Shown here one piece after another: positions 28,738-37,100 of a stretch of DNA of 60,604 nt. How positions within the stretch are numbered: position 1 is the first letter of the stretch; each line of letters begins with the position of its first letter. The translations under genes and the position numbers were made by a program. Source of the DNA: an uncultured Paracoccaceae bacterium (GTDB lineage: Bacteria > Pseudomonadota > Alphaproteobacteria > Rhodobacterales > Rhodobacteraceae); assembly GCA_937883775.1 (NCBI GenBank), contig CAKZXZ010000060.1, positions 1-60,604 of the forward strand, given 5' to 3'. Under the pieces are notes generated by a model. It searched no databases. It saw only the letters and a program-made list of their open reading frames with translations, and had not been told where the DNA came from.

Positions 28738-29871
28738 ATGACCAGCATCAAGACCACCCATGTAGGTAGCCTGCCGCGCACCCAGAAGGTCGTCGATTTC
28801 ATCTTTGCACGCGAGCATGGCAAGGATTATGACGCCGCCGCATTTGACGCTGCCATGACCGAAGCGGCGTCTGAAACCGTACGTCAGCAGGTTGCGGCCG
28901 GCATCGACGTGGTTAGCGACGGGGAAACTTCGAAGATCAGCTATGCGACCTATGTAAAAGACCGCTATACCGGCTTCGACGGTGACAGTCCTCGCAATGC
29001 GCCCGCAGATCTGAAGCGGTTTCCAGGGTTTCTCAAACGCCTTGCGGATGATGGCGGCACTCCGCAATACGCGCGGCCGATGTGTGTCGGCGAGGTGAAG
29101 TCAAAAGGGCAAGGCGAGTTGGAAAAAGACCTCGCTAACCTCAAGACGGGCATGGCTGCGCATGGCGCCTCTGAGGGGTTTATGAACGCGGCCTCTCCCG
29201 GTGTCGTCTCGTTGTTTCTGCAAAATGACTATTACCCGACGCGTGACGCCTATCTTGCGGCGCTTGCCGATGCCATGCGCGACGAATATCGCACTATTGT
29301 GGATGCTGGCATCATGCTGCAGCTTGATTGCCCCGATCTCGCCTTGTCGCGCCACATGTTGTTCAATGATTTAAGTGACGCCGAATTTCTGAAGATCGCC
29401 GCCTCGCATGTTGAAGCGCTGAATGCAGCACTGGACGGGATCGATCCGTCCCGCGTGCGCCTTCATATTTGTTGGGGCAATTACGAAGGCCCGCATGTCT
29501 GTGACATTGATATGGATAAGGTTTTCGGCACCCTGATGAGCGTCGCCCCGCAACAAATTCTCTTTGAGACGTCGAATCCGCGTCATGCCCATGAATGGAC
29601 CGTCTTCCGCGACCGCGCTTCAGAAATTCCGGACGACAAGATCCTTGTGCCGGGTGTTGTCGATACAACAACAAACTTTGTGGAACACCCCGAACTGGTC
29701 GCTGAACGTGTGACTAAATTCACAGCTATTGTTGGCACAGACCGGGTGATCGCAGGCTCGGACTGTGGCTTTGGTACATTTGCTGGCTTTGGTGCGGTTG
29801 ATCCCGACATTGCCTATGCGAAACTTGAAGCGCTCAGCGCGGGTACAAAGCTTGCTTCAGACCGGGCCTGA
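28738..29871 (+). CDS. Core MetE-like (cobalamin-independent) methyltransferase
   Basis: A 377-residue enzyme equal to the C-terminal catalytic half of MetE. It begins with THVGSLPRT, has DGETSKISYATYV, and retains the zinc ligands in LHICWGNYEG (His and Cys), a downstream Glu in LFETSNPRH and Cys in GSDCGFGTF. It lacks the MetE N-terminal half, as in the core MetE family, whose members use varied methyl donors. It lies three bases before a hydrolase gene. Methionine synthesis from a simple donor is plausible, but the donor is unknown. Confidence 0.85.
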   Translation: MTSIKTTHVGSLPRTQKVVDFIFAREHGKDYDAAAFDAAMTEAASETVRQQVAAGIDVVSDGETSKISYATYVKDRYTGFDGDSPRNAPADLKRFPGFLKRLADDGGTPQYARPMCVGEVKSKGQGELEKDLANLKTGMAAHGASEGFMNAASPGVVSLFLQNDYYPTRDAYLAALADAMRDEYRTIVDAGIMLQLDCPDLALSRHMLFNDLSDAEFLKIAASHVEALNAALDGIDPSRVRLHICWGNYEGPHVCDIDMDKVFGTLMSVAPQQILFETSNPRHAHEWTVFRDRASEIPDDKILVPGVVDTTTNFVEHPELVAERVTKFTAIVGTDRVIAGSDCGFGTFAGFGAVDPDIAYAKLEALSAGTKLASDRA

Positions 29872-29874
29872 TCC

Positions 29875-30585
29875 ATGAAAGAACCGCTCGTCCTTCTGCC
29901 TGGCATGATGTGTGACGCGCGCCTGTTCACGCCGCAGATCGAAGCATTTTCTGCAGATCGCGCGGTCATGGTGGCCCCCATTAGTCAAGGGGAGCGTATC
30001 GAGGAAATCGCCTCGGACGTTCTGCAAGCGGCACCGGCAAAGTTTGCGCTTGCTGGCTTGTCGATGGGCGGCATCGTTGCGATGGAAGTGCTGCGCCGTG
30101 CGCCAGACCGCGTGACCCGTGTTGCCTTTATGGATACCAACCCTCTGTCGGAAACGCCTCAGGTTGCCGCTGCGCGGGAGCCGCAAATCATCGGTGTCCG
30201 CTCAGGTCGTCTTCAGGAGGTGATGCGGGACGAGATGAAACCCAACTACCTTGCGCCTGGCCCGCGCCGGGTCGATGTGTTGAATACCGTGATGGCTATG
30301 GCGATGACACTTGGTCCCGACGTCTTTGTGCATCAGTCCCGCGCGTTGCAACGCCGCCGTGACCAGCAGCGGACCCTGCGCGGCATCAAGGTGCCGACCC
30401 TTGTGATGTGCGGGGCCTATGATGCTCTGTGCCCGGTCAAACGCCACGAATTCATGGCCGAGCTGATCCCGTATGCGCAGCTTTACGTCGTCCCGGAGGC
30501 GGGGCATTTGCCCACGCTGGAACAGCCTGAAGAAACCAATCATGTTTTGGCGCATTGGTTGAAGCAGCCGCTTGTGCTGCAGTGA
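29875..30585 (+). CDS. Alpha/beta hydrolase
   Basis: A 236-residue soluble hydrolase. LVLLPGMMCDARLF is the oxyanion segment, LAGLSMGGIVAME carries the nucleophile Ser, VMCGAYDALCPV the acid and VPEAGHLPTLEQPE the His. It follows the MetE-like gene by three bases, so the two are cotranscribed. The substrate is unknown; hydrolysis of an ester or thioester that feeds the methyltransferase is speculation. Confidence 0.88.
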   Translation: MKEPLVLLPGMMCDARLFTPQIEAFSADRAVMVAPISQGERIEEIASDVLQAAPAKFALAGLSMGGIVAMEVLRRAPDRVTRVAFMDTNPLSETPQVAAAREPQIIGVRSGRLQEVMRDEMKPNYLAPGPRRVDVLNTVMAMAMTLGPDVFVHQSRALQRRRDQQRTLRGIKVPTLVMCGAYDALCPVKRHEFMAELIPYAQLYVVPEAGHLPTLEQPEETNHVLAHWLKQPLVLQ

Positions 30586-30737
30586 CGGTTTCAGGTGCTT
30601 GCGAAATCAGCCCATCGCATGAGAAGGCGCGCCGTAATGCCCGCAGCCAGGTAGTGGGATAATGATCGCTTTTGATCCCAACCGGGCTGCCCGGCACACC
30701 ATGGTCAAAGCAAACCATTTACGTCAGCTTAATAAAG

Positions 30738-30752
30738 TGCCGCGGCGCCGCA
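30738..30752 (-). terminator. Weak terminator candidate after phaZ
   Basis: A GC-rich self-complementary core, TGCCGCGGCGCCGCA, is followed on the minus strand by CTTTATT. It lies about 40 bases after the phaZ stop in a 204-base convergent gap in which I see no gene. Confidence 0.3.
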
Positions 30753-30789
30753 GCCCTCGGGTCTACGCTCTGATTGTATCAGAAAAGGC

Positions 30790-32070
30790 TCAAGCTGCCG
30801 CGTTTTTGTTTGCTGCGTTCTTGGCTTTCTTCTTGGGCTTGCGCTGGTTTGCGTCAATGAAGTCCAGCACGAGGGGCCGAATGTTGTGACGCCAGCTTTT
30901 GCCCGCGAAGATGCCGTAATGGCCCGCGCCTTGTTCGACATGGCTCGCCTTTTTGCTGTCAGGGAGCCCGGTCAGCAGATCCAGCGCCGCGATGCACTGA
31001 CCCGGGGCCGAGATGTCGTCCAAAGCGCCTTCGACAGTCTTCACGGCCACATCTGTGATTTTCGAGATGTCGACTGTATGGCCGCCTACGACGAAATTGT
31101 TCTGTGCGATCTCACGCTCTTTGAAGATACGGTGAACCGTCGAAAGATAGAACTCGGCCGTCATGTCCATCACTGCGAGGTATTCATCATAAAAGCGGTT
31201 ATGGCGGTCATTGTCGCGGCCTTCACCGCGCGCAACGGTCTGGATTTGCTCGGAAAAGGCGTTAGCGTGGCGTTCGCCATTCATCGAGATGAAAGAGGCC
31301 AGCTGGAGCAGACCTGGATAAACCTTCCGACCCACGCCCGGATATTTGAAGCCGACGCGCTGGATCATCATTTCTTCGAGTTGGCCCATTGTGACGCGAC
31401 GACCAAAGTCGGTGACATCTGTTGCCGCAGCATCCGGGTCAACCGGACCGCCAATCAGTGTCAGCGTTGCGGGCTGCGCTTTGGGGTCAAGCTCGGCCAG
31501 ATAGGCAGTTGCAGCCAATGCCAGTGGCACGGGCTGGCAGACAGCGATGACATGGGTGTCTGGCCCCATCTCGCGCATGAAATCCATCAGGTAGAGGGTG
31601 TAATCCTCAACATCAAACTTGCCTTCTGACACCGGAATGTCGCGGGCGTTGTGCCAGTCGGTGATATAGACTTCGCAATCGACCAACAGGCTTTTCACGG
31701 TCGAGCGCAGCAGCGTTGCATAGTGACCTGACATCGGCGCGACCAACAACACCTTGCGCGGCTTGGCCTTGCGACCGGACACAGCGAAATGGATCAGATC
31801 GCCAAACGGACGCTCGACCACGGTTTCGATGTTGACCAAGTGGTCTTTGCCGTCTTCGCAGGTGAAGGTGCGAATGCCCCAATCAGGCTTGGCCACCATG
31901 CGCGAGAATGTGCGTTCCGTAACCTCGCCCCAGGCCGCCATCATGTTCATCAAGGGCGTCGGGAACATTGCCACCGCAGGATATGAGGCCAGAGCCAGAG
32001 CAGACGCGCCCATCCATTGATTTGTGTTCCGCATGGTTTCCATGAGATCATAGGTCATCATGTAGCGCAT
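30790..32070 (-). CDS. phaZ: Intracellular polyhydroxyalkanoate depolymerase
   Basis: A 426-residue alpha/beta-hydrolase-fold enzyme mobilising stored PHA granules. The catalytic Cys lies in HVIAVCQPVPLALAA, which replaces the usual lipase box; APMSGHYATLLRSTV and TLIGGPVDP are family segments, and the catalytic His is in VEQGAGHYGIFAG. The C terminus is Lys/Ala-rich (RKPKKKAKNAANKNAAA), common in granule-binding proteins. The start is taken as the ATG at 32070. It is divergent from phaC, the usual Rhodobacterales arrangement. Confidence 0.93.
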   Translation of the reverse strand: MRYMMTYDLMETMRNTNQWMGASALALASYPAVAMFPTPLMNMMAAWGEVTERTFSRMVAKPDWGIRTFTCEDGKDHLVNIETVVERPFGDLIHFAVSGRKAKPRKVLLVAPMSGHYATLLRSTVKSLLVDCEVYITDWHNARDIPVSEGKFDVEDYTLYLMDFMREMGPDTHVIAVCQPVPLALAATAYLAELDPKAQPATLTLIGGPVDPDAAATDVTDFGRRVTMGQLEEMMIQRVGFKYPGVGRKVYPGLLQLASFISMNGERHANAFSEQIQTVARGEGRDNDRHNRFYDEYLAVMDMTAEFYLSTVHRIFKEREIAQNNFVVGGHTVDISKITDVAVKTVEGALDDISAPGQCIAALDLLTGLPDSKKASHVEQGAGHYGIFAGKSWRHNIRPLVLDFIDANQRKPKKKAKNAANKNAAA

Positions 32071-32171
32071 AGTCGTCACTTTCTCGGGGTGGCCCCGGTT
32101 CAATTCGTCGCTTTGCCCCCCCGAACAGACGACGGTATTCTGCAGGTGCAAACTAGGGGGAGAGAGTCGTC

Positions 32172-33977
32172 ATGACAACAAAAGAATCCGACAAGGATCA
32201 CGCGGACGCACCAAATCTAGAGAAACTGACCGAGAATTTGGAGCATGTAGAAGAGCTCTCTAAACGTCTGGTTGAGGCATTGGCGCATAAACGCCAGATC
32301 CCGGCGTCGCTTCAAGGACCTAATCAGGAACTGTTTGCAAAGGCTGCGACGGCCTATGTGCAGGAAATGATGCAGAACCCGGCCAAGATTGTCGAACATC
32401 AGATCGACTATTGGAAGCAGACGGTCACACATTATGTCGAAGCGCAACAAACGCTCGCAAAAGGTAAGTTAGAGGCGCCCGAGGATCACACACCTCGGGA
32501 TCGCCGCTTTAAGAATCCCCTGTGGGAGACGCACCCGTATTTCAACTTTCTCAAGCAGCAATACATGATGAATGCGGCTGCCGTAGACCAAGCGATTGCA
32601 GATATCGATGGGCTGGATACCGGTGAACGCAAAAGGGTCGAGTATTTCTCTCGCCAGATTGTCGACCTGTTTGCACCGACGAATTTCCTAGCGACAAACC
32701 CCGATGCGCTAGAAAAGGCCGTCGCTACGGATGGCCAGTCGCTTGTCGATGGGCTTGAAAATCTTGTTGCTGATATCGAGGCCAACCAAGGCGAAGTGCA
32801 GGTCAATCTGGCGGATAAGTCTGCGTTTACTGTCGGCGAAAACATTGCCACGACGCCCGGCGAAGTGATTTTTCGCAACCGCCTGTTCGAGCTGATCCAA
32901 TACACGCCGACTACCGATCAGGTGCATCAGACCCCGCTCATTCTGTTTCCGCCGTGGATCAACAAATTTTATATCCTCGATCTGAAAGACCAGAACTCGC
33001 TTATCAAGTGGATCGTGGATCAGGGCTTTACGCTTTTTGTCGTCAGCTGGGTTAATCCTGACGCCAGCTACCGCGATACCGCATTGGATGACTATGTCGA
33101 AGAGGGATATCTTACTGCGATCCGTGAAGTGCAGGAAATCTGCGGCGTCAAGAAAGTAAACGTCGTCGGCTACTGCATCGCGGGAACGACCCTGAGCCTG
33201 ACCATGGCGCTTTTGAACAAGCGCGGTGAGGATCCAATTAAATCCGCGACGCTTTTCACAACCCTCACTGATTTCTCAGACCAAGGGGAAGTCGGGGTCT
33301 TTCTGGACGATGATTTTGTGGATGGCATCGAAGAGCAAGTCAGCAAAGATGGCTATCTGTCTTCCTTTTTCATGTCGCGCACGTTCTCCTATCTGCGCAG
33401 CAATGACCTGATCTATCAGCCTGCCATCAAAAGCTACATGATGGGCGAGGCGCCCCCCGCCTTTGATCTGCTCTATTGGAATGGCGACGGCACGAACCTG
33501 CCTGCAAAGATGGCTGTGCAGTATCTGCGCGGACTTTGTCAGGGCGATAAGTTTGCGCAAGACGGCTTCGCTATCGGCGGCGAAACCGTGACCCTTGGTG
33601 ATGTAAAAACGCCGATTTGCGCAATCGCCTGCGAGACCGACCACATCGCGGCTTGGGATAATTCCTATCGCGGGGTCCAGCAAATGGGCAGCACCGACAA
33701 GACGTTCATTATGTCCCAGTCGGGTCATATCGCGGGGATCGTCAATCCGCCCACCAAGAATAAATACGGCCACTACATCAATGAAGATCTAAGCCTAGAC
33801 GCAGGCAGCTGGAAAGAGGGAGCGGACTTCACCGAAGGCAGTTGGTGGCCGCGCTGGGGCAAGTGGCTTGCATCCCGTTCTGGCAAGAAGGTCAAGGCAC
33901 GTCAGCCGGGTGATTCGACCCATCCTGCCTTGTCTCCGGCCCCTGGAGCTTACGTTACGGCAACGCCAAGCGCCTGA
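32172..33977 (+). CDS. phaC: Class I poly(3-hydroxyalkanoate) synthase
   Basis: A 601-residue granule-surface enzyme polymerising 3-hydroxyacyl-CoA. The catalytic Cys is C335 in the lipase-like box GYCIAGTTL. PWINKFYILDLKDQNS and FVVSWVNPDASYRD are class I landmarks, and the catalytic His is in SQSGHIAGIVNPP. AGGGGGAGAG precedes the ATG. It is followed by phaP and phaR on the same strand and is divergent from phaZ. CTGCAGGTGCA just upstream (about 32144-32154) could be a degenerate PhaR site. Confidence 0.96.
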   Translation: MTTKESDKDHADAPNLEKLTENLEHVEELSKRLVEALAHKRQIPASLQGPNQELFAKAATAYVQEMMQNPAKIVEHQIDYWKQTVTHYVEAQQTLAKGKLEAPEDHTPRDRRFKNPLWETHPYFNFLKQQYMMNAAAVDQAIADIDGLDTGERKRVEYFSRQIVDLFAPTNFLATNPDALEKAVATDGQSLVDGLENLVADIEANQGEVQVNLADKSAFTVGENIATTPGEVIFRNRLFELIQYTPTTDQVHQTPLILFPPWINKFYILDLKDQNSLIKWIVDQGFTLFVVSWVNPDASYRDTALDDYVEEGYLTAIREVQEICGVKKVNVVGYCIAGTTLSLTMALLNKRGEDPIKSATLFTTLTDFSDQGEVGVFLDDDFVDGIEEQVSKDGYLSSFFMSRTFSYLRSNDLIYQPAIKSYMMGEAPPAFDLLYWNGDGTNLPAKMAVQYLRGLCQGDKFAQDGFAIGGETVTLGDVKTPICAIACETDHIAAWDNSYRGVQQMGSTDKTFIMSQSGHIAGIVNPPTKNKYGHYINEDLSLDAGSWKEGADFTEGSWWPRWGKWLASRSGKKVKARQPGDSTHPALSPAPGAYVTATPSA

Positions 33978-34000
33978 TTTTTCGGGTATTCCCCAAGAAA

Positions 34001-34042
34001 ATGCTGCGCTGCAGAAAAAACACTTGAAATGCTGCGCTGCAG
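34001..34042. promoter_or_regulatory. Two identical TGC-rich PhaR-type operators before phaP
   Basis: ATGCTGCGCTGCAG occurs at 34001-34014 and again at 34029-34042, 28 bases apart, between phaC and phaP. TGC-rich sites of this kind are bound by PhaR upstream of phaP in Paracoccus (established knowledge). The spacing suggests side-by-side dimers near the phaP promoter. Confidence 0.75.
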
Positions 34043-34108
34043 CATGCATATTCTTCCCAAGCGCAAGGAACGCGAGATGGTCTCGCAGGTGCTAAAGGAG
34101 CGAATAAA

Positions 34109-34552
34109 ATGGCTAAGACACAAGATTTCACTGCTGTCATGAAAGACATGATGGGCGCATTCCCCGTTGACACCGCTGCAATGCAAGACGCGTTCAAAAC
34201 GTCCGCAACGCTGAACGAGAAAATGTCGAAAGTGGCTCTGGAAGCTGCTGCAAAGTCCAACGACCTGTCCTCCAAGTGGACAAAAGATACGCTGGCCAAA
34301 GTCACCGAGCTGACCAAAGTCAAAGAAGATCCGGCTGACTACACCAAAGCGATGACCGACTTCGCGTCGGCCACTGCCGAAACAGCTGCCGAGCACATGG
34401 CCGCTTTCGCAGAAATCGCGAAAAAAGTTCAGATGGAAACTGTTGAGTTGATGATGGCTGCTGGCAAAGACGTTGCTGAAGAAGCAACGGCTGCTGTCAA
34501 GAAAGCAACCAACGACGTCACGACTGCTGCGAAAAAAGCCGCAGCCAAGTAA
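34109..34552 (+). CDS. phaP: Phasin (PHA granule-associated protein)
   Basis: A 147-residue helical amphipathic protein, rich in Ala and Lys, that coats PHA granules. It starts MAKTQDFTAVMKDMMGAFPV and ends AAVKKATNDVTTAAKKAAAK, both typical of short alphaproteobacterial phasins. The position between phaC and phaR, the paired PhaR-type operators upstream and the strong terminator downstream all fit. AAAGGAGC precedes the ATG. Confidence 0.93.
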   Translation: MAKTQDFTAVMKDMMGAFPVDTAAMQDAFKTSATLNEKMSKVALEAAAKSNDLSSKWTKDTLAKVTELTKVKEDPADYTKAMTDFASATAETAAEHMAAFAEIAKKVQMETVELMMAAGKDVAEEATAAVKKATNDVTTAAKKAAAK

Positions 34553-34602
34553 GTCGACTTTCTATACGCGCCGCATTTCCTCCCTAATCGGCGTGAATAG
34601 CT

Positions 34603-34635
34603 GGGCGGGCTCGTCAGAGCTCGCCCTTTCTTTTT
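34603..34635 (+). terminator. Rho-independent terminator of phaP
   Basis: GGGCGGGCTC pairs with GAGCTCGCCC around GTCA: ten pairs including one G-U. It is followed by TTTCTTTTT. Confidence 0.92.
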
Positions 34636-34688
34636 GTTTGCAACCGCAGTAGGCTTCTCTGCACTGCCGCAAGACGGGGAGACTTCGG

Positions 34689-35240
34689 GTGGCCAAAAAT
34701 GACAAACCGCTGCTGATAAAGCGCTACGCCAGCCGGCGGCTTTATAATACTGAAACCAGTGACTACGTAACGCTCGACGACATCGCGAGCTTTATCCGTG
34801 AAGGCCGCGAGGTGCAGATCGTTGATCTGAAATCCGGCGATGATCTGACCCGCCAATATCTTTTGCAAATCATCGCGGAACATGAAAGCCGCGGCGAAAG
34901 CGTGCTGCCTGTGACCGTGCTGAACGATCTGGTGCGCAGCTATACAACGCAAGCCACCAGCGTCGTTCCGCAGTTTCTGGCAATGTCGTTTGAGATGCTG
35001 CGTGATGGCCAGTCCAAGGTTGTCGAGAACATGAACACGATGAACCCAATGTCCAAGATGCCGGGCTTTGAGGCGATGCAAGCCCAGCAACGCGCTTTCA
35101 TGAAGGCGATGACAGGGGGCATTTCGGGCCAATGGAGCGGCCCGAGCGGGGAAACCCCTGACGCAGAAGAAGCCGAAAATCTGGACGAGATTAAAAAGCA
35201 GCTCGCCGAGTTGCAGGCAAAGTTGTCGAAACTCAGCTAA
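34689..35240 (+). CDS. phaR: PHA synthesis repressor PhaR
   Basis: A 183-residue DNA-binding repressor that also binds PHA granules and is titrated by them, releasing phaP. The N-terminal DNA-binding domain reads LLIKRYASRRLYNTETSDYV followed by TLDDIASFIREG, the hallmark of the family. The middle domain (PVTVLNDLVRSYTTQATSVV) is the PHB-accumulation regulatory region, and the C terminus is a probable coiled coil (EIKKQLAELQAKLSKLS). The start is GTG at 34689 with GGGGAGA upstream. Confidence 0.94.
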   Translation: MAKNDKPLLIKRYASRRLYNTETSDYVTLDDIASFIREGREVQIVDLKSGDDLTRQYLLQIIAEHESRGESVLPVTVLNDLVRSYTTQATSVVPQFLAMSFEMLRDGQSKVVENMNTMNPMSKMPGFEAMQAQQRAFMKAMTGGISGQWSGPSGETPDAEEAENLDEIKKQLAELQAKLSKLS

Positions 35241-35357
35241 CCCGCTTCTTGCGGGTACATTTTCATCAGCATTCCGCCCCCGGTTGAATAACCTGTTGAT
35301 TTGCGTGGGCCACCCACGCATCACTATGCCCATCAGTGGCAAACAGGTGGGTGAAAC

Positions 35358-35915
35358 ATGCGCAGTCCCATAAAAGTCGAGATTGTGGCCGCCGAGGTCG
35401 AAAAGACCCCGTGGGACAAGATCGTCGGTACGGCCAGGCTTGTTTTGGGTCTGGTCAAGGATTTCGGTGCGATCTCTGCTTTGCTGCTTGCCGTGCTCAG
35501 CGCATTTCCGGCCGGAAAGTCTGTAATCGTTGATCTTTTTTCACTGTCTGATCCGCAAGCGCCGACGACCACACAGGTTGAGGCGCAGCCACCGCTTGTG
35601 AACAGCGCTGAAGGCGCCGCCGAGCCAGCAACCCCCATAGGTTGGGCCTATCTTGGTAAGGAAGACGCGCCTGACAGGTGGTATTACCCTGCGCTCGACA
35701 GCACTGACATGTCGGGGTGGGCGGGTCGCATCGTGCGTCCAACCACGGCGATCTATCTGCGGGCGACACCCGTTTCTGCCGTGAACCCGGACCCTGTCGC
35801 GCTGACCGTGATCGGCAATGATCCCGATGTCGAGGAATGCTTGCGCGTGATCGATCACCGCACCTCGAACACCGGTAGCATCTGGCTGCAGGGCACCCTT
35901 GCGCGCTGCCCGTAG
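35358..35915 (+). CDS. Membrane-anchored protein of unknown function
   Basis: A 185-residue protein that I do not recognise. A single hydrophobic segment lies near residues 27-60 (LVLGLVKDFGAISALLLAVL then SAFPAGKS), followed by a Pro/Ala/Glu linker. The C-terminal region WYYPALDSTDMSGWAGRIV and TAIYLRATPVSA looks like a small beta-barrel, SH3-like domain. The C terminus has a Cys pair (ECLRV, ARCP). It stands between phaR and a convergent Hint protein gene. Confidence 0.6.
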   Translation: MRSPIKVEIVAAEVEKTPWDKIVGTARLVLGLVKDFGAISALLLAVLSAFPAGKSVIVDLFSLSDPQAPTTTQVEAQPPLVNSAEGAAEPATPIGWAYLGKEDAPDRWYYPALDSTDMSGWAGRIVRPTTAIYLRATPVSAVNPDPVALTVIGNDPDVEECLRVIDHRTSNTGSIWLQGTLARCP

Positions 35916-35924
35916 GGTGCAAGT

Positions 35925-36938
35925 CTATGCTGCGGTCAAAAGCGTCGCTTGCCGTCCGCGAACCTCTGGACAAGCAGACTTGCCATAAGAGGCAGGATCG
36001 TGCGCCAGCTCTGGGAAAATTGTGAAAAGCTCATCCCTTTGAGCTTGTTCCAATGCGAAAAGGCTTGCGGCGCCGGGATGGAAGCTTTCGGTCGGAGCAC
36101 CTTCGGCAAAAATGATCTGATGCGCGTCAAACAGAAGATGGTGATAACACACCATCCCCCCATCCACGCGGCGCACCGAGTGGCCGTTTATCAGGTTTTT
36201 TGCAGGGACAAGTACGGCATCCTCACCAAACCAAAGCTGGGCTCGCCAATCATCAACGTAGATCCGGTGCTGAGGGGAGACGCGCAATTCGCGCGTGTTT
36301 CCAATCGCGCCTGCTTCAAACAGGATCGGCGCAAGACGCCCCGTCGCGGGCCATTGCCGGGCGCCGTGCCAGCGCACGGGCTGGGGTCCATGCCCATGGG
36401 TCAGGACCAGATCACCCACATGGATGTCTTCGATCGCCCGCAGCCCTTTTGGGGTCGTGATCCTTGTGCCTTCGGCAAAGCAGATCGGGGTTGCATAGCT
36501 TGACGCTGCAAAATTTGGCCCCTCAAAGGTACGCGTTACTGTCAGCGGGACACCAACCGGGGGGAAGCCACCCGGTCCACCGACAAAGGCCAGCCCTTCG
36601 ACCGTGCCAAATGCGGGCGAGCTGTTGTTGACGTTGAAGCCGACCACCGTCCAGGTATTCGTCCCATCGCTCAGTTCGAGGCCGTATTCCGCCTCAACAA
36701 CCGACCCATCTGCATAGGTTGTCCCGTCAATCGTCTGCGCACCATCGAGAACCTGGCTGCTGTCACTGTCCTGAAAATTGTTGTCATTGTCGGTTATACT
36801 GATCGGGCGCCACGCCCCGCTGTTCAGTGTGATGGTGGCCCCGTCCAGATGGCGGCCATCGCCTTGGCTCACGCCATCCAGAACGCCGCCGACAATCGTC
36901 AGGTCGCTCTCATCCAGAATGTAGATGTCATAATCCAT
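35925..36938 (-). CDS. Hint-domain (hedgehog/intein) secreted-type protein
   Basis: A 337-residue protein of the Rhodobacterales Hint family. Residues 1 to about 150 form a beta-rich Asp/Gly/Asn/Thr passenger (DESDLTIVGGVLDGVSQGDG). The Hint domain starts at CFAEGTRITTPKGLRAIEDI and keeps the catalytic Cys, then VSPQHRIYVDDW with its His and YHHLLFDAHQIIFAEGAPTE. All key positions are intact, so autoprocessing is plausible. There is no classical signal peptide, consistent with type I export of such proteins (inference). The ATG at 36938 is preferred over one at 36956. Confidence 0.85.
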   Translation of the reverse strand: MDYDIYILDESDLTIVGGVLDGVSQGDGRHLDGATITLNSGAWRPISITDNDNNFQDSDSSQVLDGAQTIDGTTYADGSVVEAEYGLELSDGTNTWTVVGFNVNNSSPAFGTVEGLAFVGGPGGFPPVGVPLTVTRTFEGPNFAASSYATPICFAEGTRITTPKGLRAIEDIHVGDLVLTHGHGPQPVRWHGARQWPATGRLAPILFEAGAIGNTRELRVSPQHRIYVDDWRAQLWFGEDAVLVPAKNLINGHSVRRVDGGMVCYHHLLFDAHQIIFAEGAPTESFHPGAASLFALEQAQRDELFTIFPELAHDPASYGKSACPEVRGRQATLLTAA

Positions 36939-37042
36939 CGAAAACCCACGCCACATAGAAGAGTTAACTCTGGGTAAACGTCTCTTACGGCGAGACTAAG
37001 TGGGAATTTTGGCGATTTTGCAGCGTTGACGTCTGCACAATT

Positions 37043-37061
37043 ATACATATTCGATATGTAT
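37043..37061. promoter_or_regulatory. Perfect inverted repeat, candidate operator
   Basis: ATACATAT, a three-base TCG spacer, then ATATGTAT form a perfect eight-base dyad in the 162-base gap upstream of the Hint gene and just downstream of the class III aminotransferase gene. The absence of a T run argues against a terminator. Position fits an operator for the Hint gene. Confidence 0.5.
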
Positions 37062-37100
37062 CCGTTCCATATCGAAGCCATATGCGACGCATACGGCCTG

